Of a stretch of DNA of 49,975 nucleotides, positions 42,280-49,540 are shown in pieces; position 1 is the first letter of the stretch; every line of letters begins with the position of its first letter. A model generated the notes under the pieces. That model worked only from the letters and a program-made list of their open reading frames with translations. It was not told the DNA's origin and did not search any database. A program made the position numbers and the translations under genes. This DNA comes from Marinomonas polaris DSM 16579 (lineage in GTDB: Bacteria > Pseudomonadota > Gammaproteobacteria > Pseudomonadales > Marinomonadaceae). The stretch is from NCBI RefSeq assembly GCF_900129155.1, contig NZ_FQVF01000030.1, positions 1 to 49,975 of the forward strand. The letters are read 5' to 3'.

Positions 42280-42953
42280 TCGGGCGAGTAGATTTCTTTA
42301 AATAGGCTTCTGATCCCTTCAATGCCCTTTTTATTGAATGAAGCAACTTTATTGCTATCTTCTGCTGACAGTTCTGTCTCTCTTTTTTCCATTATTGTTT
42401 CTAAAAATCTATGTGTGTCTGCAGCAGTTGGGATTGAACTGATGTTTTTAAAATTAAAGGCTTCACAGTTTATGAGTTGTGAAGCAAAGGCTGAAGATGA
42501 TACGTGAAACTTCTCGATTGAGTTCATGGTTATGCTTCTGCGCTCCATGCTAAGGCGAGAGAGTAGATCTATGGCCTTTTCTTGTTCTCTTGAGTTGGTG
42601 GCTTTTTCTAAATCGCATTCGATTTTGTTGTCATGAGAGTTATTGATTAAGAGTTGTCTTACATCAATCATCATTGCGTTATAGGACTGGCTTAACTCTT
42701 TTAGAGCGATTGCGGACTGTTCAAGTCGGTGTTGCTTTTTGATCCTTTCTTCCCATGAATTGAAAGACTTGTAAGCATAAAAGGCGGCGGCAAGTGTTGC
42801 TATGGCAGCGAGACTGGTCGCGAAGTTTGAAAAAACTGATAGCTTACTATCAGTAGCAGACCATATTGGAAAGCCTGTCAATGTACCAAGCGTGTAGCTG
42901 ATAATGATGATAAAAGTGCAACAAACCCACCAACTCCCGTCCTTGAAACTCAT
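42276..42953 (-). CDS. Hypothetical two-helix membrane protein with cytoplasmic coiled coil
   Basis: A 225-residue protein not recognised. Two N-terminal membrane helices (VCCTFIIIISYTLGTLTGF, about 10-28; FATSLAAIATLAAAFYAYKSF, about 43-63) precede a helical, charged domain (WEERIKKQHRLEQSAIALKELSQSYNAMMIDVRQLL and beyond). The pattern, two helices then a long helical region, is common in small accessory proteins of islands. Its 3' end overlaps the toxin gene by 4 bp on the opposite strand. It could be part of the same accessory insertion between CDF and umuDC. Confidence 0.65.
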   Translation of the reverse strand: MSFKDGSWWVCCTFIIIISYTLGTLTGFPIWSATDSKLSVFSNFATSLAAIATLAAAFYAYKSFNSWEERIKKQHRLEQSAIALKELSQSYNAMMIDVRQLLINNSHDNKIECDLEKATNSREQEKAIDLLSRLSMERRSITMNSIEKFHVSSSAFASQLINCEAFNFKNISSIPTAADTHRFLETIMEKRETELSAEDSNKVASFNKKGIEGIRSLFKEIYSPD

Positions 42954-43046
42954 GTTTTATATACCTTTTATGATTGTCCATTTGCTGCAATAGTTGCATT
43001 AAGTAATTTAATGAGCTTAATACTTGAAGTTAGTTTCTTCATGAAA

Positions 43047-43376
43047 TTATGCTTCGTTTAATGACCGTGTGGTGCATTCGAAAATGGGTGTCTGATTATC
43101 TTGCAGTGTCAGCGTTGGTTTGATCGTATAACCAATTTTTGCAAGAAAACCAATGAGTTTATCAGAAGAGAATTTGTCTACTTTGCCTCTTGTTAGCTCA
43201 CTTACTCTAGGTTGGGTGATGCCCAAGTTAACCATTATATCCGCTTGTTTCCAGCCTTTTGATTGGAAGTAGTTTCTAAGCACAAGCATCATATCTGCAC
43301 GGAACTCGAGATCAGCCGCTTTCGCTGAATCATCAGCAATCACATCAAAAATATTTGTAAATTGTAATTTTTCCAT
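43047..43376 (-). CDS. XRE-family regulator (HigA-type, solitary)
   Basis: A 109-residue DNA-binding protein with an HTH of the XRE type (LRNYFQSKGWKQADIMVNLGITQPRVSELTRGKVDKFSSDKLIGFLAKIGYTIK, about 33-86), resembling the antitoxin half of HigBA-like/COG5606 modules. Such genes normally sit beside a RelE/Gp49-type toxin, but no such gene is seen on either side, so it is an orphan antitoxin or a stand-alone repressor. An inverted repeat TATAC-N8-GTATA just upstream could be its operator. Confidence 0.8.
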   Translation of the reverse strand: MEKLQFTNIFDVIADDSAKAADLEFRADMMLVLRNYFQSKGWKQADIMVNLGITQPRVSELTRGKVDKFSSDKLIGFLAKIGYTIKPTLTLQDNQTPIFECTTRSLNEA

Positions 43377-43406
43377 AATGATAGCCTGCTGTTAACGAAA
43401 TATAAA

Positions 43407-43424
43407 TATACGTTTTTTTGTATA
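43407..43424. promoter_or_regulatory. Inverted repeat upstream of XRE gene
   Basis: TATAC-GTTTTTTT-GTATA lies about 30 bp before the XRE start and overlaps A+T-rich promoter-like sequence; candidate autoregulatory operator. Weak evidence, because arms are only 5 bp. Confidence 0.3.
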
Positions 43425-43547
43425 ATTTGTATGTTAGGTTTTATTAACATACTCGTCAATATAAATATCCCTCATTACTGGTCGAAAAATCGGAAATCCT
43501 ACTGCTTACAAAAATTCACTTGGCCATTTGCGCTGCTTAAAACTATA

Positions 43548-43563
43548 CTGTATATCTATACAG
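43548..43563 (+). promoter_or_regulatory. LexA (SOS) box of umuDC
   Basis: CTGTATATCTATACAG is a near-perfect match to the gammaproteobacterial LexA operator CTGT-N8-ACAG with alternating TA in the middle. It lies 17 bp before the umuD ATG at 43580, so umuD is SOS-induced. Confidence 0.95.
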
Positions 43564-43579
43564 TATTTTGGTGTTGATC

Positions 43580-44026
43580 ATGCGTGTGACTTATCTTGGT
43601 GTGTCTGAGTCGGCGGCGTTTATCGCGGCCAATAGTGTGCGAATCCCTTTGTATGTGGATTCCGTTTCAGCGGGATTTCCTTCGCCCGCTCAGGACTTTG
43701 TTGAAAAATCCTTGGACTTAAATGAGTTCTGTGTCGCTCATCCTAATGCGACGTTTTATGTGCGTGCACAAGGGGATTCGATGATCGATGTGGGCATTTA
43801 TTCAGGTGATGTGTTGGTGGTGGATCGTTCGTTAACCGCGCGCCATGGGGATATCGTCATTGCCTGCATTCATGGAGAAATGACGGTGAAGACGTTGGAG
43901 CTGAAGCCCAATGTGTTGCTTCGTCCGAAGAATAAAGCCTATAAGGCGATTCATATTACCGAAGAGTCCGAGCTAGAGATCTTCGGTGTGGTCACGGGCG
44001 TGGTTCGCAAGTACGAGCGCGGTTGA
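43580..44026 (+). CDS. umuD: UmuD, SOS mutagenesis protein
   Basis: S24-type self-cleaving partner of DNA polymerase V, 148 residues. Cleavage site A31-G32 in SAGFPSPAQDFVE, catalytic Ser67 in GDSMIDVGI and Lys104 in GEMTVKTL are all present, so it should autocleave when RecA is activated. ATG 43580 is chosen rather than the upstream TTG because it lies right after the LexA box and gives a normal family N-terminus. Overlaps the umuC start by 1 bp (TGATG). Its polymerase partner is interrupted after 37 codons, so this operon no longer makes pol V. Confidence 0.95.
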   Translation: MRVTYLGVSESAAFIAANSVRIPLYVDSVSAGFPSPAQDFVEKSLDLNEFCVAHPNATFYVRAQGDSMIDVGIYSGDVLVVDRSLTARHGDIVIACIHGEMTVKTLELKPNVLLRPKNKAYKAIHITEESELEIFGVVTGVVRKYERG

Positions 44027-44157
44027 TGAAGACGGTCTTTGCTTTGGTCGATTGCAATAACTTTTACGCCAGTTGCGAGAAGTTGTTCCGGCCAGATTTA
44101 AAGCACACGCCTGTGGTTGTGTTGTCGAATAACGATCTGCGGGGTGGAAATCGTTAG
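44026..44157 (+). pseudogene. umuC: umuC 5' fragment, interrupted
   Basis: The first 37 codons match UmuC (FALVDCNNFYASCEKLFRPD, then VVVLSNND). Homology stops exactly after the codon pair AAC-GAT (44131-44136), where all relatives continue GCVIARS; a foreign sequence follows and the frame ends at TAG 44155-44157. Lacks the palm, fingers and little-finger domains. The insertion is that of the recombinase element that follows. No intact distal part on the same strand is found in the window. Confidence 0.93.
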
Positions 44158-44255
44158 TAAATCCTGTAGAGTCCGCGCCACCTTCTGAACCCCTCTGGAA
44201 CAGCAGTTTCCAGGCTTCATAAGGTAATCCTTTGGAAGTGGTTTAGGGCAGCGGC

Positions 44256-45413
44256 ATGAGGTTGGTATTCGCAACAAAAGACCTAGCATTAGCAGGTCGT
44301 TCATTTGAAGGTTTTCCGTTGCTGATTGGGTCAGAAGGGTGGCCAGTCGAGCCAGCTCAATCCTTCCTTTGGCACACGCTCATCGAGTCAGGTGAGTCCC
44401 TAAGCGATTTGACTTGGGAAGCCTATGGACGGCGTTTGTACGATTACTTCGCCTTCCTGGAAGCAAATGGATTGGCCTGGAACGAGGAAGTCCCGGCCCA
44501 CGGTCTGAGCGTTCTGTCGAGGTACAGGGATTGGTCGAGCGGAGAATTAACACTTGACCCCGGCACGGTGAACAATCGCCTAGCCTTGATCGTGAGGTTC
44601 TACCGATGGGCTAAGCAGCGCAACCTGATAACCGTGCTGCCCTTCGGTGAGAAAAGGGTAAGAGCTGCCCAACATTCCGGTCTTCTCAGTCATATCGCTC
44701 GGCCCGGAGCCGAGAGCACGAAAGTTTCGGTGATGGTTCGCGACCGAAAGCGCTTGACCAAATTCCTGACCAAAGATCAAGTCAAGGTATGCCTTGCCCT
44801 CGATACCGATCCAAGCCACCAGATATTGTTCCACCTCATGGTGCGTACTGGCCTTCGCTCCTGTGAAGCGAGGTCTTTTCCTCTCAAATATGTGTTCAAC
44901 CCTAGGTTAAAGAAGGGACTACGCCCAGGGCAAATGATTAGCGTTGCTCTTGATCCTTCAGACATGCATATCAAGTACGACCGGCCTAGAACTATTGACG
45001 TGCCATGGTCGCTGATGGAGAGCATGTGGTCATATTCCCTTCACCAGCGAGAGGTTCGTAAGTCCAATGGCGATGGAAGTGTTACCGCGCTGCTGCTGAC
45101 TAATGAAGGCAGGCATTATTCAAAAGATTCCGTAGTGGACGTTATGAAGTCCTATGAACGAAAGTGTGGCTTTTATGTTCGGGCCCATATGCTACGCCAC
45201 ACTTATGGGACTTATACCCTGCTTGCTCTTCGGAAAAGCAAAGAATTTGAAGGTGAGCCGCTGTTGTATGTCAGAGACAGGTTGGGGCATTCAGATATTC
45301 AAACAACGATGATTTACTTGCATCTTATCAATCAGCTTGAGGCTCAATCCGTTCTAGCGCATGAGGACGAAATTGACATGATGTTCATGGCTGGCTCCAA
45401 TAAGCGCACCTGA
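44256..45413 (+). CDS. Tyrosine recombinase 1 of the element
   Basis: A 385-residue phage-integrase-type recombinase. A SAM-like N-terminal domain (about 30-130) is followed by the catalytic domain: Arg201 in RTGLRSCEA, HMLRHTYGTYT (HxxR box, about 308-318), LGHSDIQTTMIYLH with His about 344 and nucleophile Tyr354. First of three recombinases transcribed together. Start ATG 44256; 120 bp separate it from the umuC junction. Comparable to TnpA of Tn554-like or the first ILE integrase. Confidence 0.93.
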   Translation: MRLVFATKDLALAGRSFEGFPLLIGSEGWPVEPAQSFLWHTLIESGESLSDLTWEAYGRRLYDYFAFLEANGLAWNEEVPAHGLSVLSRYRDWSSGELTLDPGTVNNRLALIVRFYRWAKQRNLITVLPFGEKRVRAAQHSGLLSHIARPGAESTKVSVMVRDRKRLTKFLTKDQVKVCLALDTDPSHQILFHLMVRTGLRSCEARSFPLKYVFNPRLKKGLRPGQMISVALDPSDMHIKYDRPRTIDVPWSLMESMWSYSLHQREVRKSNGDGSVTALLLTNEGRHYSKDSVVDVMKSYERKCGFYVRAHMLRHTYGTYTLLALRKSKEFEGEPLLYVRDRLGHSDIQTTMIYLHLINQLEAQSVLAHEDEIDMMFMAGSNKRT

Positions 45414-45423
45414 GGTAATTACG

Positions 45424-47034
45424 TTGGCTCGGCAAAAGAACTATAAGGCGTCCTTGCAAACCGTCACGAAAGGATTTGAGGCTGTCGAGGACAGCATCAA
45501 GATTGATTTACCTAGGAACCCAAGAAACCATAGACAGCTCGACCACACTCAATATTTAGGCCTTGGCTTCGATGCGTGGGCAATTCAAAGTATTCATGTG
45601 ATCAGGACGTTGCTGCAAGGAGGCAATTTTTCCGTGGCCACATTGATTGGCTACTCTGTAAATGGATTGAGGTTTTTCCTTGGTTTTCTGGGGGGCGGGG
45701 CAATAAAGTCTCCACCCGCAACACCAAACAGCCTGACCAAACGCCACATGGAGCGTTTTATCTCCTGGCTTAAACTAAAGTATCCTAACGGTTCAACTGC
45801 CAAGAATTACTATACCAGCTTTAAGTCATTGGTCATTGTGCTAGCTGATTATGGGTTCATTGAAACCAATACTGATGATCTTTTGCCGCCTAATCCATTT
45901 CCTAACAATGCGCAAAGCACGAAGGACGCAGACCCGCTTTCCATGGGAGAAATGCAGAGGCTGCTGGGGGCGTTGAAGTCTGACCTTATAGCTATCCATA
46001 AGGGCACATTTATCGGTAACGGAGCTGAGGCAATGTCGGTGATGTTACTGATCACGGCGGCAAGATCCGGCATCAACACTACGCCACTTTTAGAAATGAC
46101 TAGAGACGCCCTCAAGCCTCATCCGTTTGTGCCAAATCTAAGATTGATAAATACAATCAAGCGTAGAGGAAAAGGTGCGCAGAGCAAGACGATACGGCAA
46201 ACTAATCTGATAGATGAGTTCAGCACTATTCCGCTCGATGGTGTTGCAGTTTTGAATAAGGCTCTCGAAATCAGCAAGCCTCTTGTCGCCCTTGCATCCG
46301 AAGAAATTCGTTCACATGTATGGTTGTACCGCTCAGGGCAACGAGGTGGCGAGAACAAAATTGTTTACCTTAAATCTGGTGCTTTATACATTTCAACTAA
46401 AAGCATCTGTGAGCGTCATGCCCTCCAGGACGATCAGGGTGATCGTCTGCACGTAACGCTTAGTCGGCTGCGAAAAACTATGGAGAGCCGTTTGTGGAAG
46501 TTGAGCGGTGGTGACATCCTGGAGGTTTCCTCCGTCATGGGCCATAGTCCCGGTGTCGCAGATAACCACTATCTGAAAATCAACGATGAGATCAAGGTCG
46601 AAGGCGCGACATTTGTTGGCGAGGCCTTTCCGGACAAGCTTCGCGGCATCAACGTCACACCAACCCCACCGGGCGGTTGCAAGGATAGCCTCTACGGTAG
46701 CCGGGCACCGAAAGATGGCGTAAATCATTGCTCTGAGTTCATTCACTGTCTAGGTTGCCCTAGCTATGCGATTGTGGGGACGGTTGAGGATTTATATCGT
46801 TTATTTAGCTATCAGCAATTCCTGTATGCGGAAATTGAATATTTCCTTACTGATGAGTGGGACGAATGGCGTAAACGTCAGCTTGACTATATCCGGCTGA
46901 TAAATGAGTTCACCTCGCGAAAATTTGATGTCGCGTTGGTAAATGAAGCCAAGGCCAAAGCTGAATCTGCTCCGCACCTGTTCTGGGCAAAAAAGATTGA
47001 GTTTATGAAAAAGAAACGGAGCGGGTCGATTTGA
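45424..47034 (+). CDS. Tyrosine recombinase 2 of the element
   Basis: A 536-residue recombinase, longer than typical integrases. An N-terminal core-binding region (about 90-150) precedes a catalytic region with TAARSGINTTPLLEM (Arg about 219), LSRLRKTMESRLWKLSGGDILEVSSVMGHSPGVADNHY (R about 355, H, Y about 382). The HxxR position reads SRLR with no His, as in some members. The C-terminal extension carries a Cys cluster (GCKDSLYG ... HCSEFIHCLGCPSY), maybe metal-binding. TTG start at 45424 follows TGAGGTAATTAC. Its stop overlaps recombinase 3 by 4 bp (TTGA). Confidence 0.87.
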   Translation: MARQKNYKASLQTVTKGFEAVEDSIKIDLPRNPRNHRQLDHTQYLGLGFDAWAIQSIHVIRTLLQGGNFSVATLIGYSVNGLRFFLGFLGGGAIKSPPATPNSLTKRHMERFISWLKLKYPNGSTAKNYYTSFKSLVIVLADYGFIETNTDDLLPPNPFPNNAQSTKDADPLSMGEMQRLLGALKSDLIAIHKGTFIGNGAEAMSVMLLITAARSGINTTPLLEMTRDALKPHPFVPNLRLINTIKRRGKGAQSKTIRQTNLIDEFSTIPLDGVAVLNKALEISKPLVALASEEIRSHVWLYRSGQRGGENKIVYLKSGALYISTKSICERHALQDDQGDRLHVTLSRLRKTMESRLWKLSGGDILEVSSVMGHSPGVADNHYLKINDEIKVEGATFVGEAFPDKLRGINVTPTPPGGCKDSLYGSRAPKDGVNHCSEFIHCLGCPSYAIVGTVEDLYRLFSYQQFLYAEIEYFLTDEWDEWRKRQLDYIRLINEFTSRKFDVALVNEAKAKAESAPHLFWAKKIEFMKKKRSGSI

Positions 47035-48875
47035 ATATCAGAAGTTCTAATGCAGCATTGAAAGCATATGATGTCCTTATCGCACAGCCGGTTACGGCTA
47101 ACGGCCTGAGCCCAGAAGAGCGCGATGCTATTGTGATCAGTGCAATCATCAATGAGAAAGGCGAGACATTAGTCCTTAGCCGGTTTGGTGATGCACAATG
47201 GGATTTACGTCCGTTTTTTGATCAGGCCAATGTTTCCGAGTCTTATAAATTCATCGCCTGGGACATGAGCATGCCTCCGGCTTTGATAGATGACTGTAAA
47301 GCGGTTGCTTATGCTTGGTTTAAAAGAGGTCTTCCCCGCTCCAAGCCTCCAATCGCACGCGGCATTACTACTTTCGCTGTCGCAAGCGTTATGCCGTTCG
47401 TTCGGTGGCTAAACAGTCTCGGTGTTTCAAGGTTTGCGGATGTCCGTCCTCTTCATATTAGTAACTATGTTCACCATTGCAAAGAGGAATTGAAGTTAAG
47501 GCCGCTTCCTCTGTATGGACGCTTACGAGTGATTGATTTCTTATGGGTGTTTTCTGCCGATACGATATTTCCTCTTCAACGTTATCCGTGGGGTGATGCG
47601 TCGCTATGGCGAGTCTGTGGGATTGGCAAAATCAAAGGCGCTGACGCTGCCGGTAAGAATGTAGGGCGGACAGATATCATACCTCCCGGCGAACAATCCA
47701 AAATTTTTAATTATTGTGAAGAGATTGTTCGACAGGCCAGAGATGAATTGGCTGTCAGCGGCATTGGCTACCATCCTAGCGATGATCGAATCTCTATTCG
47801 TGTCCGGGATGCTGTGTTGTACATAGTCTCAATTACTAGCGGCATGCGTAATGACGAAGCCATTGGTATTGAGGTTGGTGCATGGCGCAGAGAATTCAAG
47901 AATGGGGTCGTATTTTGCTGGGTATCTACCATTGAACATAAAACTGGCAAGGGGCGCGTAGAATATCTTGTGCCTGAGTTGACTTTGGGCGCGCTGGATC
48001 TTTTGGCCAAATATTCGGTTACTATCAGAAATGAATTGGAACAAGAGATTAGAAGGCTCGCAAGAACGACTCATCCAAGCAACCCCGCAGAGCATCTTTT
48101 AAGGTTAGAGAAAGCGCAAAAGGACTCAAAGAAACTATTTTTGGGGCGGCACGCAAATGGAGGCAAGCTCAAAGAGAAACATGTTGAGGCGCTCAGTGGT
48201 CAGGGTTCTAACGAGGCATTTGTAAGAATCGCTAAAGCCGCTGGAAGCGACTGGCAACTGAGAACACACCAGTGCAGACGGACATATGCAAGGTGTTTCG
48301 TAGAGTCTCGAATGGGGCGCACTTCACTGATCTGGCTTAAATGGCAGTTCAAACACAGCAGTATGAGCATGACCCAACTTTATGCGTCCAATCCACAGCA
48401 AGATCTGACTCTATTTGATGAGATTTTGCAGCAGATGACGGAGTTCAAAATTGACCTGATCGAATCATGGCTCGATGATCAACCACTGGCAGGTGGAGCA
48501 GGCGAAAAGATTGTGGAATTGCGGGCAATTCCAATCAAGAACAGGGCCGCTTTGCTCGCGCAGACGGCCCCGCATGCCAACATTCGTGCGACTGGACACG
48601 GCTGGTGCATTGCAACGGAGCGGGGCTGCGGAGGCGCAGGCCTATACGAGGCCACACGGTGCCCAGGGTGCAAAAATTCGGTGATCGATGAATTCTTCGC
48701 TGGCACCTGGCAGGACATTTATATCCAACAGCAAGAGCTTATCAAAATCGATGACGTTGGCCCTGCCGTGAGGCAGCGAGCAGAGCGCGACTTGCAAGTC
48801 GCACTGGACGTCATCACTAGCTTGGGTCTCTCTCCCATAAACGACGATACGAACCGGGCTGTAAATGATGAGTAA
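47031..48875 (+). CDS. Tyrosine recombinase 3 of the element (large)
   Basis: A 614-residue recombinase, similar in size to TnpB of Tn554. Catalytic marks: SGMRNDEAIGIEVG (Arg about 281), RTHQCRRTYARCFVESRMGRTSLIWLKWQFKHSSMSMTQLYAS (HxxR about 417-420, H, and nucleophile Tyr about 450). A C-terminal Cys-rich segment (GHGWCIATERGCGGAGLYEATRCPGCKNS, about 521-549) could bind zinc. TTG start in the TTGA overlap with recombinase 2, preceded by GGAGCGGG. Ends 11 bp inside the following gene. Confidence 0.87.
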   Translation: MNIRSSNAALKAYDVLIAQPVTANGLSPEERDAIVISAIINEKGETLVLSRFGDAQWDLRPFFDQANVSESYKFIAWDMSMPPALIDDCKAVAYAWFKRGLPRSKPPIARGITTFAVASVMPFVRWLNSLGVSRFADVRPLHISNYVHHCKEELKLRPLPLYGRLRVIDFLWVFSADTIFPLQRYPWGDASLWRVCGIGKIKGADAAGKNVGRTDIIPPGEQSKIFNYCEEIVRQARDELAVSGIGYHPSDDRISIRVRDAVLYIVSITSGMRNDEAIGIEVGAWRREFKNGVVFCWVSTIEHKTGKGRVEYLVPELTLGALDLLAKYSVTIRNELEQEIRRLARTTHPSNPAEHLLRLEKAQKDSKKLFLGRHANGGKLKEKHVEALSGQGSNEAFVRIAKAAGSDWQLRTHQCRRTYARCFVESRMGRTSLIWLKWQFKHSSMSMTQLYASNPQQDLTLFDEILQQMTEFKIDLIESWLDDQPLAGGAGEKIVELRAIPIKNRAALLAQTAPHANIRATGHGWCIATERGCGGAGLYEATRCPGCKNSVIDEFFAGTWQDIYIQQQELIKIDDVGPAVRQRAERDLQVALDVITSLGLSPINDDTNRAVNDE

Positions 48876-49317
48876 ATCCACTGATGATCAGGCCCCTGCT
48901 CGTTCAAGATCGAAGACCCTAAATTCGCTTGATAAGGTCATCGATAGTCTTGTCGCAGGTAACGAAAAGCTTTCCATCGCTGCGGTTGCCCGAGCAGCAG
49001 GTGTTACGCCCGGTCTCATCCACAATACATACCCAGCGGTGGCAGAGAAAATTCGCAATCTCATGGGCAAGTCGGTACGCGCCCAGCGAGATTCGAAGCA
49101 CCAGGCGCTGATGCATGAGAAGGAGAAGAACAGGGCACTCCGTGCGGAAAACGATCAGCTATTAGAGGAGCTTGCCCGAATTGCCTCTGTAAACCAGCGT
49201 TTGCTGTTCGAAATGGCTAAGTTGAAAACAGTCGCCGGCGGAAAGGTTGTGGCTTTAACTCCGAAGCACGAGGGACACGTCCCGGTCGCAACGTGTCCCG
49301 ACCCTATTTCGCATTGA
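48865..49317 (+). CDS. Element accessory HTH/coiled-coil protein (TnpC-like)
   Basis: A 150-residue protein: an N-terminal helix-turn-helix (DKVIDSLVAGNEKLSIAAVARAAGVTPGLIHNTYPAVAEKIRNLM, about 22-66) followed by a coiled coil (HEKEKNRALRAENDQLLEELARIASVNQRLLFEMAKLK, about 86-123). Same plan as TnpC of Tn554, a DNA-binding partner of the recombinases, and as the TetR-like fourth gene of ILEs. The last about 10 residues (VATCPDPISH) are translated from the antisense of an inverted umuC remnant, so the natural C-terminus may differ. Confidence 0.8.
   Translation: MMSKSTDDQAPARSRSKTLNSLDKVIDSLVAGNEKLSIAAVARAAGVTPGLIHNTYPAVAEKIRNLMGKSVRAQRDSKHQALMHEKEKNRALRAENDQLLEELARIASVNQRLLFEMAKLKTVAGGKVVALTPKHEGHVPVATCPDPISH
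49272..49299. repeat. 9-bp inverted repeat at the end of the element
   Basis: GGGACACGT (49272-49280) and ACGTGTCCC (49291-49299) with a 10-nt loop overlap the last codons of the accessory gene and the edge of the inverted umuC remnant. Possibly a recombinase core site or the junction of the remnant. Confidence 0.5.
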
Positions 49318-49399
49318 TTTGATCCATCACCTGCATGACTTTCTGCGAGGCGCCGGGCTGCACACTGGCAAACAGATCAGGGGTGTACTCGCTTGGCTG
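49286..49399 (-). pseudogene. umuC: Inverted umuC C-terminal remnant with amber codon
   Basis: On the minus strand, 49399 down to about 49286 reads QPSEYTPDLFASVQPGASQK then VMQVMDQINAK-stop-GRDTLR. This is the little-finger/C-terminal region of UmuC/RulB, where relatives read VMDxxNAK-(E or W)-GRGTLR. The residue after NAK is TAG (49304-49306). Upstream of QPSEY homology ends near 49400 and downstream near 49286. Orientation is opposite to the 5' umuC fragment at 44026, so it is not the simple other half of that gene unless an inversion occurred. Confidence 0.75.
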
Positions 49400-49501
49400 G
49401 CATGTACGTATTCGCCTCCCGACCAACGCTCAAGTCAAATCGAAGCATTGCTGTCGCATAACTGGCATGCCGCGAGTTAAACGGGTATACGGATTTAATG
49501 G

Positions 49502-49527
49502 TTGATGGGGCACCTTCACCCCATCAA
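49502..49527. repeat. 9-bp inverted repeat at the ISL3 end
   Basis: TTGATGGGG (49502-49510) and CCCCATCAA (49519-49527) around CACCTTCA, just outside the transposase stop. This may include the terminal inverted repeat of the ISL3-family element, whose end then lies near 49500-49540. The 49400-49500 stretch before it shows no gene. Confidence 0.5.
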
Positions 49528-49540
49528 TCTGATACCACCC

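Larger units (their letters stand above)
44137..49317 (+). mobile_element. umuC-targeting integron-like element (three tyrosine recombinases plus HTH gene)
   Basis: Starting at the broken umuC codon, four tightly packed genes (about 5.1 kb) encode three different tyrosine recombinases and one small HTH/coiled-coil protein. G+C is visibly higher than in the host genes to the left. Known parallel: integron-like elements (ILEs) that insert site-specifically in rulB, the umuC homologue of Pseudomonas plasmids, whose conserved first part has three recombinases and a TetR-like gene. The order also resembles Tn554 tnpA-tnpB-tnpC. The right end is not identified; the limit given is the end of the last gene. 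Confidence 0.8.

Noticed and set aside
44256..48875. Class 1-type integron integrase among the three recombinases
   Set aside because: None shows the extra IntI-specific patch between the second Arg/His motifs, sizes are too large, and no attI/attC array accompanies them.
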